Source of the DNA: Draconibacterium sp.
GTDB lineage: Bacteria; Bacteroidota; Bacteroidia; Bacteroidales; Prolixibacteraceae
Direction of reading: 5' to 3'
Length of the DNA: 37,249 nt
Assembly: GCA_011620585.1 (NCBI GenBank)
Contig: WOYV01000036.1
Location: 1-37,249, forward strand
Positions 18,433 through 26,438 of this stretch are shown piece by piece. The stretch's first letter is position 1. Each line of letters opens with the position of its first letter. Made by a program: the position numbers and the translations under genes. A model generated the notes under the pieces. It was not told the origin of the DNA. It saw only the letters and a list, made by a program, of their open reading frames with translations, and ran no database searches.

Positions 18433-19980
18433 TTGACAACATTAGGTAATCATATCATCGAGAGAGTTCATGTGGATGTATATCTTCGGGACGAAAAGAA
18501 AGCGCATCAGATCAAAGATCAGATTAGTGGATTTTTACAGAACGATGTATTTCCTGAACTGGAAAGCCTTTTAGATGAAATGAACGCCGGTAATCAGATT
18601 ATTCGTTACACCCAACTTGTTTTTGATATGAAAATCGAAAATTGGGAGCAGCGTTACCAGATAAAAAAAGAGCTGGTGCAAACCCTTCGGCAAAATATCG
18701 TTGAGTCGTTGGGTGTAAAAGTTCCTAAAACCGGCGAAAGATGGCGATTGGATGGAACCGGAAAGATTCTCGACACCGATTTGCACGGGGAATTTGTTAG
18801 TCCGGCACAGAATAATCGCAAAACGCTCTTGTTTTTTCTGGAACATGGTTATCTGCCCTGGTATGGAAAACGAGCCAATTTGGATGGGATATTGGAGGCG
18901 AAAACATGGGGGAAATTAGTAAGTGACGATTCTTTTGCTGTTCCACTGATCTCACTTTTAAATGAAAAAGAAAATGCAATGCAACGATTTGTGCTTCAGC
19001 TTTCCAGCTTGCATGTTATTTCCTTTTTAAGGGCTAATAACATTTTTATTGATCGCTCCGGATTTGAAAAGTTTTTGAAAACACTTTCAGCAAAATCACA
19101 AAAATTACTTATCGAATATTTACTGCGTGTTTCCGTGTCGTCCGGCAAAGAAATTTCCGGAAGCCGATTCTCGCAGCTGTTAAGTAGCTTTTTGAAAGAG
19201 GGCGTAGTTTCACCATCGGAAAATATAGCTAAGATAAATAATGAACTACATAAAAAGCTTGGGAAATATTTGAAGGATAGTGTTGTCCGTCAGTATTTTG
19301 AAATTGGAGAAGAAGAAATAAAAGATATTGTGATGTTTAAAGGGCGTCACCCGGTTGAACACACAAAAAGGGGGTCTATTCTAATCAAAGGGCCTATTGT
19401 TGAAAATGACCCAACCGTTATTTCAAAAGGATCAGTATACACTGATTACGAAAAAGAACCGCTGTTTTTCGAAAATGACACAGGTGAAATCATCGTTCGA
19501 AATGCAGGACAGGTTCTTTTTCATCCTTTTTTGAAATACTTTTTTGAACACTTCGATTGGTTAAACAAGGAAAACCAAATAAAAGAGGAATACCGGATAC
19601 TGGCTTTGCAGTCAGTACATTTTTGTGCAACCGGTGCAGAAACCTTTTGGGAGGAAGAGATGATACTGGAAAAGTTTCTTTGCGGCGTTAAGCTGGAAAC
19701 ACCTGTTCCTGCTCTTAGTCTGCTAACGCCGGAAATCAAAAAGGAAGCAAATGAAATGCTGGAACAAGTTGTAGACAACTGGAAAGTGTTAAAAAATACT
19801 TCGGTTGAAGGAATGCGTGAGATGTTTTTCCATCGGGATGGAAAACTTGTTCGATTGGATAAAAATTTCAAACTGATTGTGGAACGAAAAGCACAGGATA
19901 TTTTACTGGATAAGTTGCCATGGGGCGTGTCCATTATTAAGTTACCGTGGACGGAGCAATTGTTATTTGTTGATTGGTAA
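18433..19980 (+). CDS. CIS tape measure protein (CIS_TMP, Afp14-like)
   Basis: The 515-aa product carries the features of the contractile injection system tape measure family, which sets tube length and occupies the lumen during assembly. It has the opening HIIERVHVDVYL, the conserved AGQVLFHPFLKYFFEHFDWL block (about residues 358-377) with a later HFCATGAETFWEEEM, and the ending LPWGVSIIKLPW...LLFVDW. The start is TTG at 18433, 1 nt after the previous stop. An in-frame GTG at 18472 would cut off the conserved opening, so the TTG is preferred. At 515 aa it is short for a tape measure, which would predict a modest particle length if the length rule holds. Confidence 0.88.
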   Translation: MTTLGNHIIERVHVDVYLRDEKKAHQIKDQISGFLQNDVFPELESLLDEMNAGNQIIRYTQLVFDMKIENWEQRYQIKKELVQTLRQNIVESLGVKVPKTGERWRLDGTGKILDTDLHGEFVSPAQNNRKTLLFFLEHGYLPWYGKRANLDGILEAKTWGKLVSDDSFAVPLISLLNEKENAMQRFVLQLSSLHVISFLRANNIFIDRSGFEKFLKTLSAKSQKLLIEYLLRVSVSSGKEISGSRFSQLLSSFLKEGVVSPSENIAKINNELHKKLGKYLKDSVVRQYFEIGEEEIKDIVMFKGRHPVEHTKRGSILIKGPIVENDPTVISKGSVYTDYEKEPLFFENDTGEIIVRNAGQVLFHPFLKYFFEHFDWLNKENQIKEEYRILALQSVHFCATGAETFWEEEMILEKFLCGVKLETPVPALSLLTPEIKKEANEMLEQVVDNWKVLKNTSVEGMREMFFHRDGKLVRLDKNFKLIVERKAQDILLDKLPWGVSIIKLPWTEQLLFVDW

Positions 19981-20108
19981 GCTATGAAACGACCTTGCAA
20001 CTTGTTTGGGAACCCTTTTAATTTGATGAAAATGATAGCGTTGCTATTAATCAGATTGGGGAAGAGGGAGTTACATCGAATTCCATTGAAATAAACAATT
20101 TTAATGAG
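19981..20108 (+). other. 128-nt gap between structural and cargo genes
   Basis: This is the longest gap within the eCIS operon. A 36-codon frame (19984-20094) exists but resembles no family. The frame of the next gene is open back to about 20022 without an ATG, GTG or TTG, so an extended N-terminus using a non-standard start cannot be excluded. No promoter box is evident. Confidence 0.4.
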
Positions 20109-21956
20109 ATGAAACGAGGAAACAGAATTTACAGATCGAATTACAGTGGCCGAAGAAATCATTCGCCGTTGTTTTCACAATCCGGGGAGTCATCTTTTTT
20201 TCCGGCACAGGCCAAACTTACAGTAGGCCAGCCAGGTGATCGTTTTGAGCGGGAAGCAGATCGTGTTGCAGATGTCGTTGTCAGTCAAAATGCACAGCAT
20301 AGCTCTTTAATCGGATTGGATAATAATGGGTTTAGTAATGCTGGAAAAAGTATTTCAGAAAGTATAACGCCGCTGGTTCAGCAAGAAATGGAAGAAGTTG
20401 GCACGGCACAGCGGCAGCCAAAGGAAGAAGAGGAAGAAATTGCACAACCAAAACTGGAGGAAGAAGAGGAAGCTGTTCAGGCCCAGACAGAAGAAGAGGA
20501 AGAAGAGCCGGTTCAAGCCAAACAGGATGAGGAAGAGGAACTACAGATGCAGCAGGAAGAAGAGGAAGAAATAATGCCAAAATCTGAAGGAAGTGCGCAA
20601 CCTGCTTCAAATGTGGAAAGCACTTTGGCTTCAAGTCCGGGAAGCGGATCAAAAATGGACAACAACATTCGTTCTGAAATGGAAAGCGGTTTTGGAGCCG
20701 ATTTTAGCCAGGTAAGAATTCACACAGGGCACGATGCTGTAAATATGAACCGCCAAATGGGAGCACAAGCTTTTGCTCATGGTAACGATATTTATTTTAA
20801 TAAAGGAAAATACGATCCTAATTCGCAAAAAGGAAAGCATTTGCTGGTACACGAACTTACGCATACCATCCAGCAAAAAGGTTTTGTAAAGGCCGATGTG
20901 CAAACCACGATGGATGATAACCGGGATCTTGTGTCGGATCGATTTAGTGGTAATTTACGATTGGAAGCCTGTTTGGATGGAGAACGAACGCTGAGTTATG
21001 GAAGTACAGGGCGACCGGTTTCATTAATACAGCAGGCTTTGGTTGATGCCGGTTTCCCTTTGCCGGTGTATGGCGTTGATGGGATCTTTAAAAATGAAAC
21101 AAAAGCAGCAGTGGAAAGCTTTCAACGTTCATCATCGTTACCGGAAACAGGAATAATTGATGCCCGAACCATGGCTTCGCTCGACGGATTATTCTCTTGG
21201 GGAGCGCCAACTTTGCCAACCGGAACTCCAGCAACTGAAGCTCCAACCATTACTTCTTCAACCATAAGTATTGCTCCCGACGGAACTGCCGATGAACGTA
21301 CATTGGTTGGAGTGGGAGAATTTGTTCGGTTTACCGGAAACACAGAAGGTATCTGGACTACCACTGCCGGGCGAATCGTTGGTTTGAATTCGGGGCAAAA
21401 CATGGTGTGGGAAGCGCCGCCGGTACCGATGCTTAGTGTTATTACACTTACCAATCAGGCCGGTTCAACCTCCATGATCATGTCAACTACTGCTCCTGAC
21501 TCAATTTCCTTAGAGCGGTCAGCAATTCTTCCTATCCCTGCCGGAACATTGGGCGCTGCAATGGAAGCCGATATTACGGTTCATCCCTTAAACGTAAACT
21601 TTGGGCGTACGCTGTGGTTCGAAGAACCCGGTCCGGCAACCAATGTAAGTGGTTATTTTAACCAGTTTTCTGCTGCCGATCTTCATCATGATCCCAATCC
21701 GAATTATCTGCCGTTTGATGATATGAATACCGGGCTAAACGATGAGGCTGCATGGAGGGGAGGTAATCCACCATACAGCAGAGGTTATCACGAATGGGTG
21801 ATTCCAAACAAATACAAGATTGACGGAGAGTCGGATGCACAGGGAAGGGTTTTTACAAATGTTACTCAGTCGTTCTTTGTAACTCCGGGAGGTAGTTTTA
21901 TAGTAGCCAAAGCAGGAGCATTTATTTTTCGGACACTGAACAATTTTACGCTATAA
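20109..21956 (+). CDS. DUF4157 eCIS cargo candidate with peptidoglycan-binding domain
   Basis: This 615-aa protein is a likely eCIS-associated cargo. The N-terminal motif TVGQPGDRFEREADRVAD starts at Thr38. Residues 105-154 are an acidic repeat region of Glu runs separated by Gln/Ala/Pro spacers. The DUF4157 (eCIS core) domain spans about 190-258 and ends with an intact zinc-protease-like motif HELTHT, with His248, Glu249 and His252. A PG_binding_1-like repeat follows (about 287-358, with GSTGRPVSLIQQALVDAGF and GVDGIFKNETKAAVESFQ). The C-terminal 250 residues are beta-rich, with the segment ERSAILPIPAGTLGAAMEAD, and are not assigned to a characterised family. There is no signal peptide, as expected for a particle-loaded protein. 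Cargo status is inferred from domain and context. Confidence 0.8.
   Translation: MKRGNRIYRSNYSGRRNHSPLFSQSGESSFFPAQAKLTVGQPGDRFEREADRVADVVVSQNAQHSSLIGLDNNGFSNAGKSISESITPLVQQEMEEVGTAQRQPKEEEEEIAQPKLEEEEEAVQAQTEEEEEEPVQAKQDEEEELQMQQEEEEEIMPKSEGSAQPASNVESTLASSPGSGSKMDNNIRSEMESGFGADFSQVRIHTGHDAVNMNRQMGAQAFAHGNDIYFNKGKYDPNSQKGKHLLVHELTHTIQQKGFVKADVQTTMDDNRDLVSDRFSGNLRLEACLDGERTLSYGSTGRPVSLIQQALVDAGFPLPVYGVDGIFKNETKAAVESFQRSSSLPETGIIDARTMASLDGLFSWGAPTLPTGTPATEAPTITSSTISIAPDGTADERTLVGVGEFVRFTGNTEGIWTTTAGRIVGLNSGQNMVWEAPPVPMLSVITLTNQAGSTSMIMSTTAPDSISLERSAILPIPAGTLGAAMEADITVHPLNVNFGRTLWFEEPGPATNVSGYFNQFSAADLHHDPNPNYLPFDDMNTGLNDEAAWRGGNPPYSRGYHEWVIPNKYKIDGESDAQGRVFTNVTQSFFVTPGGSFIVAKAGAFIFRTLNNFTL
20421..20570 (+). 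repeat. Glu-run repeat tract, period about 33 nt
   Basis: GAA/GAG-rich DNA encodes residues 105-154 of the 615-aa protein as five Glu runs (4-6 residues each) separated by 5-7-residue spacers such as IAQPKL, AVQAQT and PVQAKQD, roughly an 11-residue unit repeated. Similar acidic linkers occur between the N-terminal motif and core of other DUF4157 proteins. The tract is likely flexible and prone to length change. Confidence 0.75.
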
Positions 21957-21995
21957 ACGGCATTTTTTGAATTTCTAAAAGGTAAACGATGATTT

Positions 21996-24900
21996 ATGTA
22001 CGAATCAAAATCGGCACAAAAAAGTAGTACCCACTCTTCCGCTTCAAACCGGAACGAGCCTTTTATCCAGCCCAGTTTAAAGGTTGGACAACCGGGAGAC
22101 AAGTACGAAGTTGAAGCCGATCAGATGGCCGATCAGATTGTACAGCAAGGCACGGTACAAAACATCTCGCAGGATACTTTTTTCCCTACCTCCGATAGTG
22201 TAAATGCCAAATTTCAGAATTCCTCCGGGGGATTTTTTGGCGCGGGAACAAGCGCTGAGAAATCGGACGAAGAAGAGCAGCTAAATGAACCGGAAGAAGA
22301 TGCCCTTCAGGCTGGTTCAATCGTCCGGAAAAGTACCGATATCCCCGAAGAAGAACCGGAATTACAAACCAAGTCTGATACTCATAATGATGCAAGTTTG
22401 GTGGAATCGTCACTTGAAGCTTCAAAAGGCAGTGGAAGTTCGCTGAGCGGCGATACGAAAAGTGAAATGGAATCGGGTTTTGGAGCGGATTTTGGCAGTG
22501 TTCGGATTCACACCGGAAGCGATGCGGTGCAAATGAGTGAAAAGCTGAATGCCCAGGCTTTTACACACGGAAACGATATTTATTTTAACGAAGGAAACTA
22601 TAACCCGGCAACCGAATCGGGTAAACATTTGCTGGCGCACGAGCTGACACATACGGTTCAGCAGGGAGCTTCAGTCCAGCGTAAAATGATCCAGAAGCAG
22701 GAAAATGATTCCTCAACTCTTGAACCGGAAATGCCTGAAATGGTAAATGAAAATACTTTCCGCGGAAGTGAAGGGATCATCAATAAATCTCAGCATACTT
22801 TTGAAATTCCGGAGGTCAGTATTCCGGCGTTTAAAAGAGATTTTACACCAGCTTCTAACTTAACTATAAGAAGGGGGCGACCTGAGGGAGAAAGACGAAA
22901 TACACGGCAACGAACTTTGTGGGACGCCGCCGCACGCGAGGGAGCAGGCTTAAATACCAAACTCGATCAGAAAATAGCAAAGGCAGGTGCTTTTGGTGAA
23001 ACTTACAATCCAGTTTATTATATGAAAGTTGGACGGGGAAGAGGAGATTCTCAGCAATACCTGGTGGGTACCCGAACATCTATACGAGACAGGCTTTTAC
23101 GACCTTATTGGAGACCCGGTGGACAAATGCAATTATTTGAAGTGGATCATAAACTGGAATACCAGTTGAGTGGAGAAGATAGTTTGGATAATTTATGGCT
23201 GCTGGAAAGAGAAGCAAATGGAAGTTCCGGTAGAAATATAGATAAAGAACTGGAACGAAAAACGAATCGTTTACTCCATGCTTCATCCGGAACGGCTGTC
23301 TGGAACAATGAGCAGGCGCCGAACTTTCGGGAAGCAAAGCGGAATTTCGATATTACCTTTCAGGCTGTTAATTTCGATTTACCGTATGATCACGCCGGAA
23401 ATCCGCCCCATTCTTATTCTTTGACTGAAATAAAAGACAATGCATCTCATCTGAATGCGGTTAATCCAATGACAATGAGAGATGTAGAAAGAGCAGGTAT
23501 TCAGGGGTCTCCCACTAGGCTCGTGATATTTAATAATGCCACCGGTGGCAGAAGCTTCCCAATCGAAATCCCAACCGTTGACGCTACTTCGGTACCATTC
23601 ACTAACCGTCATTTTCTTCCGGGGTTTATACCAACTACCGCTGAGATTCATCCTGAGCAAACGAACTTCGTAAAAATCAATGGGCAATTATGGTCGTCCA
23701 ATCCAAATTTATACGGGCACGGATTAAATACTTATGTTGAGGTTGCTCAAATGGAAGGAGTTCCCCATACCGGACGGTTAAATGTAACTGCATTGCGAAG
23801 TCAAATTGAAGAGCTGTTTGGTTCTGAAAATATTCAGGTAACAAATCTCAGTCCGGTGCGCATTACGTCAATAGATGTGGATGCACAGGGGAACATGATT
23901 ATTCATGGAAAGATTATTACCAATATTCCGTTGATAGACAATGCCAATATTGACCTGGTTATTGAGGGGAATGATATTCGGGTGGAAAAAACTTTTTACG
24001 GGAGCGACTTCTCAATTCCGGGACCACTGACGGTTACCAATTCAAGTTTAACAGTCGCAATAAGCACAGAGAACGGATTTGTCCTTTCCGGTGAGGCCGG
24101 ACTTGAAATCTCAAATCTTGCTGAAGGGCAAATTTCTGCATCAGCCCGTTCCGGGCGGAGAGGAGGAGAAAGTGCAGGTTTTGATCTGAGTGGATATTTA
24201 GAATTTGATACCCAATTATTTGACCCTGCACGTATTGATGTTAGTTATGTAAACAAAATACTTACTGTTGGTGGTAGCATAACTATTCCTGAAGGGAAAG
24301 TCCCGGGTATAAAAACGGCAACGCTAAATGCGATTTACAGTGAAAACAATTTTAACGCCTCCGGCGATGCCGAACTCGATATTCCCGGAATCGAACAGGG
24401 AACGCTTTCTGTAAATTACGGGGAGGAAGGTTTTTCCATGTCCGGAGATTTTAACCTGAGTTCTGAAATCCCCGGGATACAGGGCGGAACTGTGTCGGCG
24501 CGGGTAGGAAAAGAGGAAGGTGCAGAAGGTTATGATATTATGATTTCCGGTACAGCACAGCCTGATATTCCCGGAATCGACTCAACGTTGACCGTTAGTT
24601 ACGAAAACGGTGCGCTTACCATTGAAGGGCAAGCAGCTTACGAACGCGGAATGCTCAGTGGAAATGTACGTTTGGGTGCTACCAACCGAACCATTGGTGA
24701 CGACGGCCAGCCTACAGGCGAGCCTGATGATACGATGCGGGTTTACGGTGGCGGAGATCTCACGCTGCAACTTACACCGTGGCTGGAAGCAACGGCCGGT
24801 GTGCAGTTTCTTCCAAACGGTGAAATTGAAGTAACCGGCAGGATTGGTTTGCCAAATACAGTGGATGTTTTTGACCGGCGCGAATTCAACCGAAATCTTT

Positions 24901-25562
24901 TTACAGTGCCAACGGTTGAAATCCCAATTTTTGCTATTCCGCTGGGACCACGCAGTATTGGTTTGGTAGCACAAATTAGTGGAGGACTCGATTTTTCAGC
25001 CGGATTTGGTCCCGGGCAGTTGCGCGAAGTGAATGCCGAGGTTACCTACAATCCTGACCGTGAAGATGAAACCGAAATTCATGGCCATGGCGAGTTTGCG
25101 ATTCCTGCGGATGCCGGACTTACTTTGCGTGGCGATCTCGGATTGGGCGTAAGCGTGGCCATTGCCAGTTTGTCGGGGGGTATTGAATTGGCCGGAACAC
25201 TCGGTCTGGAAGGAGAAGCTTCCGCTATGGTTGATTTATCATGGAGCCCCCAAACAGGAGTGGTACTCGATGCGGAAGGACGAATCACGGTGAATCCAAA
25301 ATTTGTGTTCGATGTAAATGCCTTTGCCCGCGCGAGCCTCGGCATTGGCTGGTTTTCGATCTCAGAAACCTGGAGATACAATCTTGCCTCGTTTAGCTGG
25401 GGACCCGATATTCAATTTGGAATAGTGTTCCCGGTTCATTACCAGCAAGATCAGCCTTTTGATATTTCATTCGACGATATTGAAGTAATCTATCCCGACC
25501 TTGACGTAATTGATATGGCAAAAGGACTGGCACGCAATATTAAAGATGACATTTTTGATTAA
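21996..25562 (+). CDS. DUF4157 eCIS cargo candidate with HNH-like nuclease motif and beta-repeat C-terminus
   Basis: The 1188-aa product shares its N-terminal plan with the preceding gene. The motif VGQPGDKYEVEAD starts at Val30, an acidic linker follows, and the DUF4157 core ends in HELTHT with His215, Glu216 and His219. Downstream, residues about 370-412 carry an HNH-like signature: VDHKLEYQL with Asp384-His385, DNLWLL with Asn399, and EAN with Asn408, followed by GSSGR. The spacing (14 then 9) fits HNH folds, with Asn in place of the last His. Residues about 560-1188 are long beta repeats around VPGI/IPGI motifs at 769, 796, 825 and 858, then a glycine-rich beta region. No signal peptide is present. 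A delivered nuclease toxin is the leading hypothesis. The function of the repeat region is unknown. Confidence 0.75.
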   Translation: MYESKSAQKSSTHSSASNRNEPFIQPSLKVGQPGDKYEVEADQMADQIVQQGTVQNISQDTFFPTSDSVNAKFQNSSGGFFGAGTSAEKSDEEEQLNEPEEDALQAGSIVRKSTDIPEEEPELQTKSDTHNDASLVESSLEASKGSGSSLSGDTKSEMESGFGADFGSVRIHTGSDAVQMSEKLNAQAFTHGNDIYFNEGNYNPATESGKHLLAHELTHTVQQGASVQRKMIQKQENDSSTLEPEMPEMVNENTFRGSEGIINKSQHTFEIPEVSIPAFKRDFTPASNLTIRRGRPEGERRNTRQRTLWDAAAREGAGLNTKLDQKIAKAGAFGETYNPVYYMKVGRGRGDSQQYLVGTRTSIRDRLLRPYWRPGGQMQLFEVDHKLEYQLSGEDSLDNLWLLEREANGSSGRNIDKELERKTNRLLHASSGTAVWNNEQAPNFREAKRNFDITFQAVNFDLPYDHAGNPPHSYSLTEIKDNASHLNAVNPMTMRDVERAGIQGSPTRLVIFNNATGGRSFPIEIPTVDATSVPFTNRHFLPGFIPTTAEIHPEQTNFVKINGQLWSSNPNLYGHGLNTYVEVAQMEGVPHTGRLNVTALRSQIEELFGSENIQVTNLSPVRITSIDVDAQGNMIIHGKIITNIPLIDNANIDLVIEGNDIRVEKTFYGSDFSIPGPLTVTNSSLTVAISTENGFVLSGEAGLEISNLAEGQISASARSGRRGGESAGFDLSGYLEFDTQLFDPARIDVSYVNKILTVGGSITIPEGKVPGIKTATLNAIYSENNFNASGDAELDIPGIEQGTLSVNYGEEGFSMSGDFNLSSEIPGIQGGTVSARVGKEEGAEGYDIMISGTAQPDIPGIDSTLTVSYENGALTIEGQAAYERGMLSGNVRLGATNRTIGDDGQPTGEPDDTMRVYGGGDLTLQLTPWLEATAGVQFLPNGEIEVTGRIGLPNTVDVFDRREFNRNLFTVPTVEIPIFAIPLGPRSIGLVAQISGGLDFSAGFGPGQLREVNAEVTYNPDREDETEIHGHGEFAIPADAGLTLRGDLGLGVSVAIASLSGGIELAGTLGLEGEASAMVDLSWSPQTGVVLDAEGRITVNPKFVFDVNAFARASLGIGWFSISETWRYNLASFSWGPDIQFGIVFPVHYQQDQPFDISFDDIEVIYPDLDVIDMAKGLARNIKDDIFD
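24300..24587 (+). repeat. IPGI beta-repeat region in the 1188-aa protein
   Basis: Four copies of the PGI-type motif (VPGI at residue 769, IPGI at 796, 825 and 858) are spaced 27-33 residues apart, each followed by short alternating strands with SG turns. This is a protein-level repeat. At DNA level the copies are only moderately similar, for example attcccggaatcga near 24381 and 24567. Confidence 0.6.
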
Positions 25563-25572
25563 TAATTTAGAC

Positions 25573-26427
25573 ATGGATAAATTGATTGAATTAAATAACC
25601 AGGGAGTTACACATTTTCTGAATCAGCGGTTTAAAGAAGCTGAAGATTCGTACAACAAAGTGCTGGAGATGGATGCACACAATGCTACGGCACTGAATAA
25701 CCTGGGATTGCTTTACCATCAGCAAAAACAATACAACGATGCAGAAAAATGTTTTGAGGAGGCGATTAATGCAAACCCGAGATCTTCTTATTATCTAAAT
25801 CTTGCCAATGTGCAGGTCTTTCTAAAGAAATGGGATGTGGCTGAAAAAAATTATAACAAGGCTTGTAAATTGGATGCAAGAAACCAAAAAGCCAAAATTA
25901 GTCTGGCTCGTTTTTATGAAACCCGGCAATTTTATTCAAAAGCTGCTGAAGTTTGGTTCGATTTGATCATACAAACCAACGAAACTGAATACAAGATAAA
26001 CCTGGCCGGAAACAAAATGGCAATGGGGCAGTTTGAAGAAGCATTGGCCATTCTTTCAAAACTAACCGATCAGAAAGAAGCTGCCATGGTTTATCATCAA
26101 ATCGGCATTTGCGAGTTGAACCTGAAGAATTACGGCTTGGCGCTGCTGGCCTTCCGCAACAGCCTTGGGCTTGCTCCCGACAATTTGGGTACACGTCATT
26201 ACATGGCTGTGACTTTGCTGGCGGCAGGAGAGTATGAGAAAGCGTTGAGGGAATTCGATCTTCTTCTGAGAATGGAACCCAAAAGTATAAAGTTTCGTTT
26301 GGATAAGGCTTCGGTGTTGCTGTCGCTAAAGCGCACTGGCGAGGCAAAAGCGTTGATCGACCAGGTTTTAATACGTGATCCGGAGAATGAAAAAGCAATA
26401 AAATATCTTAAATTGTTAAACGTTTAA
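25573..26427 (+). CDS. TPR-repeat protein between cargo and ATPase genes
   Basis: The 284-aa product from the ATG at 25573 is built from tetratricopeptide repeats. Clear copies are LNNQGVTHFLNQRFKEAEDS, ATALNNLGLLYHQQKQYNDA and AMVYHQIGICELNLKNYGLA, with several degenerate ones reaching the C-terminus. An upstream ATG at 25510 would place 21 residues inside the previous gene, so the later start is chosen. TPR proteins mediate protein-protein contacts. With no signal peptide it is cytosolic, and its position between the cargo genes and the ATPase suggests an assembly or cargo-loading adaptor, which is inference. It starts 10 nt after the cargo gene stop. Confidence 0.85.
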   Translation: MDKLIELNNQGVTHFLNQRFKEAEDSYNKVLEMDAHNATALNNLGLLYHQQKQYNDAEKCFEEAINANPRSSYYLNLANVQVFLKKWDVAEKNYNKACKLDARNQKAKISLARFYETRQFYSKAAEVWFDLIIQTNETEYKINLAGNKMAMGQFEEALAILSKLTDQKEAAMVYHQIGICELNLKNYGLALLAFRNSLGLAPDNLGTRHYMAVTLLAAGEYEKALREFDLLLRMEPKSIKFRLDKASVLLSLKRTGEAKALIDQVLIRDPENEKAIKYLKLLNV

Positions 26428-26438
26428 GAAAATATTTA

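Noticed and set aside
19984-20094. 36-codon frame between tape measure and first cargo gene
   Set aside because: Too short, with no family resemblance and no clear ribosome binding site. Kept only as a note in the gap entry.
19521-20162. 213-codon minus-strand frame over the end of the tape measure gene
   Set aside because: It covers the conserved C-terminus of the tape measure on the other strand and has no recognisable motif.
20421-20570. Possible CRISPR-like or tandem DNA repeat array
   Set aside because: The repeats are Glu-codon runs inside a gene, with variable unit length, and have no spacers.
20332-20652. 106-codon Leu/Pro-rich minus-strand frame
   Set aside because: It is the reverse reading of the GAA/GAG repeat tract, which yields long Leu/Pro runs by codon composition alone.
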